From: GCA-2717185 sp964386465
GTDB lineage: Bacteria > Pseudomonadota > Alphaproteobacteria > UBA8366 > GCA-2717185
Direction of reading: 5' to 3'
DNA: 10,290 nucleotides
NCBI GenBank assembly: GCA_964386465.1
Contig: CAYLTU010000214.1
Coordinates: forward strand, 1-10,290
In this document: piece by piece, positions 5,472 through 10,290 of the stretch
Numbering within the stretch: position 1 is the first letter of the stretch
Layout: each line of letters opens with the position of its first letter
The notes under the pieces: generated by a model
Told to the model about the DNA's origin: nothing
The model's input: the letters and a program-made list of their open reading frames with translations, nothing else
Databases searched by the model: none
Translations under genes and position numbers: made by a program

Positions 5472-6227
5472 GTGCGGTCGATGGCGACCCAGACCCACAA
5501 GGCTCCGCCCGGCTTCGAAGACCAGGCCTACGACTTCGCGGAAGAGACCGCCCCGCAGCATGTCTACATGATCGCCTCGACCCCGCGCGCCGGCGGCACC
5601 CTGCTGGCGCGGCATCTCTGGGCGAGCGGGATCATGGGCGCGCCGGCGGAATATTTCGGTTTTTACAGCACCTTCCTGCGCCTCGTCGTCCGGCTCAAGC
5701 CGGATACCTACGAGGAATACGTTTCCCTGCTGCTGCCGCGGCGGACGACCGCGAACGGCGTCTTCGGGTTCAAGGCGCATTACGACCATGTTCAGTTCAT
5801 GCAGATATCCGGAATCCTGCACCGCTTCCGGCAGATGCGGGCCATCGCGATCGAGCGCCGCGACCATCTGGCGCAGGCGGTCTCGCAGGCCCGCGCGCTG
5901 CAGACGGGCCAGTGGAACTCGCTGAACCAGACACCCAAGACTGCGCCGGTCTATGACCCGGACCTCATCCGCTGGTGCATCCGGCATCTGGCCGACCAGC
6001 GCAGCGGTTGGCAGGAATTGTTCAAACGCCAAAACGTCACGCCGATCAAGGTCGACTACGACACGCTCGCCGCCGATCCCGAGGGGGTCGCGCAAGACGT
6101 GATCGCGCGCGCGGACCTGCCCAAAAGCCCGGTGACGCCCGTCGACCTGCCGACGCTCGAGCGGCAGGCCGATACGATCAACGCCGAATGGCTCGACCGT
6201 TTCAAGCAAGAACCCGACAGCGCCTGA
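5472..6227 (+). CDS. Stf0-family sulfotransferase, 251 aa
   Basis: The protein follows the Stf0 pattern (trehalose 2-sulfotransferase of mycobacteria) along its length: HVYMIASTPRAGGTLLARHL (5'-phosphosulfate loop, about residues 30-49), GAPAEYF with E60 at the place of the proposed catalytic base, GVFGFKAHYDH, the 3'-phosphate region IERRDHLAQAVSQARALQTG, then WQELFKRQNVTPIKVDYDTL and LERQADTINAEWLDRF. It should move sulfate from PAPS to a sugar hydroxyl of a glycolipid or polysaccharide; the acceptor is unknown. The loop reads RAGGT where relatives often have RSGST, a mild change. Start: GTG at 5472 has AAAGGCGG six bases upstream, better than the ATG at 5481 (15 bases) or the TTG at 5448. 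It overlaps the next gene by one base (TGATG), and so is coupled to it. Confidence 0.88.
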   Translation: MRSMATQTHKAPPGFEDQAYDFAEETAPQHVYMIASTPRAGGTLLARHLWASGIMGAPAEYFGFYSTFLRLVVRLKPDTYEEYVSLLLPRRTTANGVFGFKAHYDHVQFMQISGILHRFRQMRAIAIERRDHLAQAVSQARALQTGQWNSLNQTPKTAPVYDPDLIRWCIRHLADQRSGWQELFKRQNVTPIKVDYDTLAADPEGVAQDVIARADLPKSPVTPVDLPTLERQADTINAEWLDRFKQEPDSA

Positions 6228-7378
6228 TGCCCGGACGCCGCGAGATCGCGCTGATCGCCGTCAGCTGCCTGTTCGCCGGCCTCGTCGCGGAAGCCGGCCT
6301 GCGCCTCGCCGGCATCGCCTATCCCATCTTCCACCGCCTGGAGACGCTGCGCGGCTGGTCGCCGCAGCCAGGCGTCTCCGGCGTGTGGATGACCGAAGGC
6401 GAAGCGCCGATCGAAAACAACAGCGAAGGCTTCCGCGACCGCGAGCACGCCCTCGAGAAGCCGCCGGGGACCTACCGGATCGCCGTAATCGGCGATTCCA
6501 TGAGCGAGGCGCTCGCGGTGCCCCTGAAAAAAACATACTGGTCGGTTCTGGAACGCGAACTGGCCGCCTGCCGCGGCGCTCCGGTCGAGGTCATGAGCTT
6601 CAGCGTCTCCGGCTACGGCACGGCGCAGCAGCTCCTGACCCTGCGCCACAACGCCCTGAAATACCGGCCGGACCTCGTCCTGCTCGCCTTCTTCACCGGC
6701 AACGACGTCTGGAACAACGAACCGGCGCTCGACGGCCACGAGGACCGGGTCTATTTCGTCCTCAAGAACGGCAGGCTGGAACTGGACGACGGCAACACGC
6801 GTTCCGACCGTTTCCGGACCAAAATGCTGTGGCGCGGCGCCCTCAACACGGCGATAAACGCCTCGCGCCTGTTCCAGCTGGTCCGCGAATTCTTCACCCG
6901 CCTACGGAACGTCCTGCGCGGCGACACGGGCCAGGCAGACGCCGTGTTCGACCCGTCGAGCCGCGATTACGCGATTTTCAAGGTACCCTCGACGCCGGAA
7001 TGGCGGCGCGCCTGGGCGACCACGGAAGCGCTGTTGCTAACGATGCGCGACGAGGCGAAAATATCCGGCGCGGATTTTCAGATCGTCAATCTGACCGCGC
7101 CGGTACAGGTCTATCCGGACGCGGCGCTGCGCCGCGACTTCGCGAAAGCGCTGGGGGTCGAGGATCTAGACTATCCGGACCGCCGTATCGACGCCTTCGC
7201 CCGCCGGGCCGGTATTCCGGCGATCAGCCTGGTTGCGCCCCTGCGACGGCACGCGGAGAGCAGTGGCGAATACTTGCACGGATTCGACAATACGCGACTC
7301 GGCACGGGACACTGGAACGAAACCGGCCACCGACTCGCGGGCGGCGAGATCGCCAAGGCGCTTTGCGCGCAGAACTAG
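6227..7378 (+). CDS. Membrane-anchored SGNH/GDSL-family hydrolase, 383 aa
   Basis: The ATG at 6227 shares its A with the sulfotransferase stop. Residues 6-30 form a signal anchor (EIALIAVSCLFAGLVAEAGL), placing the domain in the periplasm. Block I is IAVIGDSMSEAL with nucleophile Ser91; block II is SVSGYGTAQQ with Gly129; block III is FFTGNDVWNN with Asn159; block V is GTGHWNETGH near residues 359-368 with the probable catalytic His362. The Asp usually three residues before that His is not seen (Gly359), so the triad may use another acid. Such proteins near polysaccharide or glycolipid genes often remove or transfer acyl groups; GFRDREHALEKPPGTYRIAV before block I is typical of this membrane-anchored group. 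With the sulfotransferase it likely tailors the same surface molecule; that link is inference. Confidence 0.85.
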   Translation: MPGRREIALIAVSCLFAGLVAEAGLRLAGIAYPIFHRLETLRGWSPQPGVSGVWMTEGEAPIENNSEGFRDREHALEKPPGTYRIAVIGDSMSEALAVPLKKTYWSVLERELAACRGAPVEVMSFSVSGYGTAQQLLTLRHNALKYRPDLVLLAFFTGNDVWNNEPALDGHEDRVYFVLKNGRLELDDGNTRSDRFRTKMLWRGALNTAINASRLFQLVREFFTRLRNVLRGDTGQADAVFDPSSRDYAIFKVPSTPEWRRAWATTEALLLTMRDEAKISGADFQIVNLTAPVQVYPDAALRRDFAKALGVEDLDYPDRRIDAFARRAGIPAISLVAPLRRHAESSGEYLHGFDNTRLGTGHWNETGHRLAGGEIAKALCAQN

Positions 7379-7418
7379 ACGCTGGAATGACTCAGAGCCC
7401 GTATGGGCGGGCGGCCGC

Positions 7419-7814
7419 TCAAGACTGGCCGAGTTCCTTTTTCAAATCCTGGATAATGGTTTTTTTCCAGTCCTCATTATCGCTTCTGAACCATTTGCGG
7501 CCCTGAAAGGCGTCGACATCGACCGAATATCCGGAGTCGCTGCTCTCGGTCGGCCAGACGAAGAACTTTACCTTTTCGGTATATGTGAGCTCGTACTTGC
7601 CGTCCTGACCGACGATCGTGCCCATTTCGGGGTCGGGCTTGGTCACCTTGAAACGCCGCGCCATCACCGTGTTGGCCGCTTTCCAGAACTTGTCGTAGGA
7701 CGTGTCCTTCACGCCGATCCAGACGCCGTTCTCGGTCGGCCGCAACGCCTTTGTCTGCAGAAGGCAACCCGTGACCAGAAGACCGGCAACAAGAACGGTC
7801 AAAATCCTAAGCAT
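7419..7814 (-). CDS. Small lipoprotein of unknown function, 131 aa
   Basis: ATG at 7814 with ribosome binding site GAGGGG (7822-7827 on the minus strand) begins MLRILTVLVAGLLVTGCLLQ, a lipoprotein signal with Cys17 as the lipidated residue. The mature part is about 115 residues: NGVWIGVKDTSYDKFWKAAN, then MARRFKVTKPDPEMGTIVGQ, an aromatic strand region (KYELTYTEKVKFFVW) and a C-terminal helix with many Lys. The mix of alternating strands and the FDKFWK-type helix resembles small outer-membrane-facing lipoproteins, but I cannot name a family. An upstream in-frame start (7853) would disrupt the signal peptide and is less likely. It converges with the SGNH gene, 40 bases apart, without a clear terminator between (only a 4-bp hairpin at 7397-7408). 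Confidence 0.8.
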   Translation of the reverse strand: MLRILTVLVAGLLVTGCLLQTKALRPTENGVWIGVKDTSYDKFWKAANTVMARRFKVTKPDPEMGTIVGQDGKYELTYTEKVKFFVWPTESSDSGYSVDVDAFQGRKWFRSDNEDWKKTIIQDLKKELGQS

Positions 7815-7843
7815 GCTCGCACCCCTCGTAACGATACCGCGCG

Positions 7844-7851
7844 TATTTAGC
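7844..7851 (-). promoter_or_regulatory. -10 box for the lipoprotein gene
   Basis: GCTAAATA on the minus strand matches GCTANAWC at 7 of 8 positions and would start a leader of about 20-25 bases before the ribosome binding site and ATG at 7814. No convincing -35 is seen at the usual distance. Confidence 0.35.
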
Positions 7852-7891
7852 ATATCAAACGGGCCGCGTGTGCAAAATTCCTGTAAGTCGC

Positions 7892-7939
7892 TCGAATTTA
7901 TCGAATTTCACAAAATTTCAAGGACGTGACGGGCGTCAC
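7892..7939. promoter_or_regulatory. Operator-like elements between divergent lipoprotein and small-protein genes
   Basis: TCGAATTT occurs at 7892-7899 and again at 7901-7908, followed by CAAAATTTC. Then comes a perfect dyad, GTGACG (7926-7931), GG, CGTCAC (7934-7939). The same half-site recurs as GTGACGTCAC at 8125-8134 inside the small gene. Two or more regulators could act here; none can be named. Confidence 0.35.
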
Positions 7940-8015
7940 TGCGACGCGGCCCGGATCCCGTTAGGATTGCTTCAAATAACGGACGCGAACAATGACCGAG
8001 CGGAAAGAGAAACCC

Positions 8016-8156
8016 ATGACGATCACCGACGCAGACATCGAACGTGCCATCAACAAGAACCTGGTTAAACTCAACCTGACGCCTGACGCGGACGTGTCTA
8101 TTGATTTCGATAGTGAAGATGGCGGTGACGTCACGGTCAACGGACTAATTGATTAA
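8016..8156 (+). CDS. Acidic small protein, 46 aa, unknown function
   Basis: The ATG at 8016 has GGAAAGAG (8002-8009) six bases upstream, a good ribosome binding site; an in-frame ATG at 7992 lacks one. The product starts MTITDADIERAINKNLVKL, likely a helix, and ends in a strongly acidic part (SIDFDSEDGGDVTVNGLID). There are no Cys, His or membrane segments. Placed alone between a lipoprotein gene and an AT-rich patch, on the other strand from the lipoprotein. No family is recognised. The ribosome binding site and a plausible helix-plus-acidic layout support it; the short length keeps the confidence moderate. Confidence 0.55.
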   Translation: MTITDADIERAINKNLVKLNLTPDADVSIDFDSEDGGDVTVNGLID

Positions 8157-8209
8157 TTTCAAGCAGAAGCCTCATAGTCAACTTTAATTTTATAACCTAA
8201 TTATTTGTT
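8157..8209 (+). other. AT-rich patch with -10-like box
   Basis: About 50 bases of unusually AT-rich sequence (CTTTAATTTTATAACC region) in GC-rich DNA. TATAAC at 8191-8196 is a good -10 by sequence and lies 13 bases before the ATG at 8210, but no -35 is seen. It may be a promoter with a very short leader, or a remnant of transferred DNA. Confidence 0.35.
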
Positions 8210-8419
8210 ATGGCATTAGAAACTTTAACCGCACCAATCAGAAGCACGCCTCCGGCTCCGGCATTACGGTCCGTTGGCAGCGGCCAAACCGAAAACCGCG
8301 ACGATCAGCGGCCGGAATCAACCGCATCCGAGGAATCGGTGGGTGCAACCGCCTTACAGGCAGGGAACGCGGCAATAGCAGAGGTATTGCGCGGATCCAT
8401 CGTCAATTTGGTCGTATAA
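8210..8419 (+). CDS. Doubtful 69-aa ORF, possibly a small secreted or disordered protein
   Basis: ATG at 8210 to TAA at 8417-8419. The product has a Pro/Ala-rich start (MALETLTAPIRSTPPAPAL), a polar, disordered-looking middle rich in D, E, R, S and T (residues about 23-45), and a more ordered end, ATALQAGNAAIAEVLRGSIV. There is no Shine-Dalgarno before the ATG; the TATAAC box 13 bases upstream would allow a leaderless or short-leader message. No family recognised. Codon third positions are less GC-biased than in the transporter gene downstream. It may be real, a decayed gene, or chance. Confidence 0.35.
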   Translation: MALETLTAPIRSTPPAPALRSVGSGQTENRDDQRPESTASEESVGATALQAGNAAIAEVLRGSIVNLVV

Positions 8420-8495
8420 CGCCGAAAAGCGACCTTAGCGTCGAATTTACGCATCCGCCCCGGATCAATCCCGCCGGGACATTTCGGCGCGTCCC

Positions 8496-8501
8496 TATAC
8501 T
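8496..8501 (+). promoter_or_regulatory. -10-like box upstream of the transporter gene
   Basis: TATACT stands 151 bases before the TTG start of the transporter, in a 233-base stretch with no gene. No good -35 is seen 16-18 bases upstream. Weak candidate; nothing else convincing is seen in this stretch. Confidence 0.25.
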
Positions 8502-8652
8502 CACATACCCTGTTTCATGTTAGGCAAGGCTTTCAGCCGAGTAAGCGCCGAGCGGTTTTCGCGTTGCGCGCGAGCCCGTACTCAAAGAGATTAACGGTTC
8601 CGGCGTCCGATTCCGGCGCCCGCCCCGCAACGCTGATCGAAAGACGGAAGCC

Positions 8653-10215
8653 TTGGCCGTCGAAAGCATTGACGACCTGTTCGAGCGCTATGGTCCGGCC
8701 TATCGATGGCTGGCGTCCGCAACGTGCATGCTCGGCGCGATGACGATGGTTCTGTCGCAGACCACGGTCAATGTCGCCTTTCCGGACATCATGGGGGCGT
8801 TCGGCATCGGACGGGACGAGGCGCAATGGCTCTCTTCGGGGTTCTTCGCCGCCATGACGGCGGGCATGCTTCTGCAGGCTTGGCTGGTATCCATATTCGG
8901 CGAGCGGGCGACCTATTTCACGTCGCTCTGTTTGTTCCTTTTGGGTGTCGGGATGTCCGGTCTCGCCCCAAATGCCGAAACCTTGACCGCCGGGCGGCTT
9001 TTGCAGGGCCTGACCGCCGGTATCATTCAGCCGCTGGCGATGGCGATCGTCTTCAAAATCTTTCCGCCGGCCCGCCGCGGTAGCGCCATGGGTTTTTTCG
9101 CCATGGGCATCGTTTTCGCACCGGCGATGGGCCCGACCCTGGGCGGCTTCGCGATCGAGTGGTTCAACTGGCGTTACGCCTTCTTCCTGACCGTACCGAG
9201 TACGATGGTCGCCTTGGCTTTGGGACTGGTATTCCTGCCCAGCCGGAAAATGCCGGCACGGATCCCGCCCTTCGACGTCACCGGCTTTGCCCTGATGTGC
9301 GTCGCCCTGTTCACCCTGCTGCTCGCATTGAGCAGCGGAACGCGTGACGGTTGGGCCTCCGATAAGGTTGTCCTGCTGTTCCTGTGCGGCAGCGCCGCGG
9401 CATTCGGCTTCATAGCCTGGGAAGTACATATCCCCGACCCGCTGCTGAACATGAAACTGTTTCTCAATTTGCGGTTTACCTCCGCTTCGGTCATCTCCTT
9501 CTTCGCAGGCGGCGTATTCCTAACCTCGACCTTCATCATTCCAGTCTTCGTACAGCAGGTTCAAGGCTATACACCGTTGCGCGCCGGGTTGCTGCTGATG
9601 CCGGGCGGCCTCTCGCTATTGATCCTGTTTCCCATCGCGGGACGCGTTTCCGATACGGTTTCGGCGCAAACCCTGCTCTGCCTCGGTCTCGGCGCATTCG
9701 CGGCCGGCTTCTTCCTGCTGTCCGGCACCGACGTCAACACGCCGTTCTGGACCTTCGTCGCGATCACTCTCTTCATTCGCTTCGGCATCGCTTTCACCAC
9801 GCCGGTAACCAACGCGGCGGCACTGAAGTCGTTGCCCAGCGACCAGGTCAATCAGGGTTCCGGCGCGGTGAGCTTCATCCGCATGCTCGGCGCCGCGTTC
9901 TCGCTCAATATCGTCGTTGCGTTCCTGGAAACCCGGGTGCCGTTCCATAGCGATGCCCTGACGGCGACCCAGACCGCGGCCAGCCCGACCAGCCAGGCAT
10001 ACCTCGGTGTGGTGCGGCACCTGCTTTCGGAGGCCGGCGTCGCCAGCGCTTTGGAATATCCCGGCGCGCTCCACTATTTGGGACAAGTCATCTATGCGCA
10101 GGCGAACACGGCCGGGTTCCAGGACGCATTCACGGCGCTTAGCATCGCAAGCGTCTGCGGTCTGATTCCGGTCTACATCCTGTCGCGGACACCAACCCGC
10201 CCACCGCGTGGTTGA
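8653..10215 (+). CDS. DHA2-family (EmrB/QacA type) MFS drug transporter, 520 aa
   Basis: The typical DHA2 layout with about 14 membrane helices. Helix 1 carries TTVNVAFPDIMGAFGIG, followed by AQWLSSGFFAAMTAGMLLQA; helix 5 has the antiporter motif APAMGPTLGGFAIEWFNWR. Length 520 is normal for the family, which uses the proton gradient to export drugs or other hydrophobic compounds across the inner membrane. The start is TTG at 8653, since no ATG or GTG lies upstream in frame and the family's first helix begins soon after; GACGGAAG precedes it as a close ribosome binding site. There is no adaptor gene beside it; the emrA-like gene on the left lacks its own emrB within the known sequence, so the two could work together, but they are about 4 kb apart and separately transcribed. 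Substrate unknown. Confidence 0.93.
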   Translation: MAVESIDDLFERYGPAYRWLASATCMLGAMTMVLSQTTVNVAFPDIMGAFGIGRDEAQWLSSGFFAAMTAGMLLQAWLVSIFGERATYFTSLCLFLLGVGMSGLAPNAETLTAGRLLQGLTAGIIQPLAMAIVFKIFPPARRGSAMGFFAMGIVFAPAMGPTLGGFAIEWFNWRYAFFLTVPSTMVALALGLVFLPSRKMPARIPPFDVTGFALMCVALFTLLLALSSGTRDGWASDKVVLLFLCGSAAAFGFIAWEVHIPDPLLNMKLFLNLRFTSASVISFFAGGVFLTSTFIIPVFVQQVQGYTPLRAGLLLMPGGLSLLILFPIAGRVSDTVSAQTLLCLGLGAFAAGFFLLSGTDVNTPFWTFVAITLFIRFGIAFTTPVTNAAALKSLPSDQVNQGSGAVSFIRMLGAAFSLNIVVAFLETRVPFHSDALTATQTAASPTSQAYLGVVRHLLSEAGVASALEYPGALHYLGQVIYAQANTAGFQDAFTALSIASVCGLIPVYILSRTPTRPPRG

Positions 10216-10241
10216 ACCGGCAACCAAACCACCGCTAAGCT
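10212..10241 (+). promoter_or_regulatory. Promoter of the gene entering at the right edge
   Basis: TTGAAC (10212-10217) and TAAGCT (10236-10241, in GCTAAGCT) are 18 bases apart. The -35 overlaps the transporter stop codon (10213-10215). GGTTG (10210-10214) and CAACC (10221-10225) form a small dyad over the -35 and may be an operator or weak hairpin. Confidence 0.55.
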
Positions 10242-10264
10242 CGCGTTTTCAGGAGGGGAAGAGT

Positions 10265-10290
10265 ATGGGAACCGAAAAACGAATCGCTCT
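10265..10290 (+). CDS. Start of a gene, 3' truncated by the window edge
   Basis: ATG at 10265 with a strong ribosome binding site AGGAGGGGA (10251-10259) five bases upstream. Only MGTEKRIA and two bases of the next codon are visible. A Lys-Arg-Ile-Ala start resembles the first strand of short-chain dehydrogenases (KRIALVTG), but eight residues cannot support a family call. Confidence 0.6.

Noticed and set aside
7397..7408. GCCC-GTAT-GGGC hairpin as a bidirectional terminator between convergent genes
   Set aside because: Only a 4-bp stem and no U tract on either side.
6385..7506. A 373-codon plus-strand frame overlapping the SGNH gene
   Set aside because: Out-of-frame, Arg/Pro/Ala-rich shadow; the SGNH motifs are in the other frame.
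8420..8489. Inverted repeat CGCCGAAA / TTTCGGCG as a terminator
   Set aside because: The arms are 54 bases apart with no T tract; likely chance in GC-rich sequence.
8533..9429. A 298-codon minus-strand frame opposite the transporter
   Set aside because: Antisense of well-conserved MFS motifs; no recognisable domain and highly charged composition.

Overview
The window is GC-rich, densely coded DNA that looks like a chromosomal segment of an alphaproteobacterium, probably a Rhodospirillales-like or similar environmental lineage. This rests on the gene families, on extragenic palindromes whose reverse strand reads as WVPAxGRD-type shadow peptides, and on GCTAAGCT-type -10 boxes. It is an inference, not a taxonomic assignment. 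A run of exactly 100 N (3639-3738) marks a scaffold join, so genes on its two sides need not be true neighbours.

Left part (1-1614): the last codons of a probable alpha/beta-hydrolase; a 30-aa one-helix membrane protein with a possible structured leader; and an 87-aa acidic protein of unknown function. Next come two copies of a 198-bp palindrome-rich repeat module, exactly 583 bp apart, bracketing a small GIY-YIG nuclease gene that appears to be transcribed leaderless.

Middle (1615-3638): a phytanoyl-CoA dioxygenase-family gene broken by two frame changes, the first removing the iron-binding HxD motif. Convergent to it lies an HNH endonuclease gene. Upstream of that is the 3' part of a HigA/Xre-like antitoxin-type DNA-binding protein, cut by the gap.

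Right of the gap (3739-5361, minus strand): a marR-emrA type efflux operon, with overlapping stop and start. The emrA 3' end, and the emrB permease normally downstream, are lost in the gap. A 15-bp-period repeat array overlaps the marR promoter. Divergent from it is a tightly coupled pair, a Stf0-family sulfotransferase and a membrane-anchored SGNH hydrolase, which probably modify a surface glycolipid or polysaccharide.

Right end (7419-10290): a small lipoprotein gene on the minus strand, a divergent region with operator-like dyads, a 46-aa acidic small protein, a doubtful 69-aa ORF preceded by an AT-rich patch, a 14-helix DHA2-type drug transporter with a TTG start, and the first codons of another gene behind a clear promoter and ribosome binding site.

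The least explained structure is the repeat-GIY-YIG-repeat unit. The sulfotransferase-SGNH pair and the candidate RNA switch before the 30-aa protein come next.
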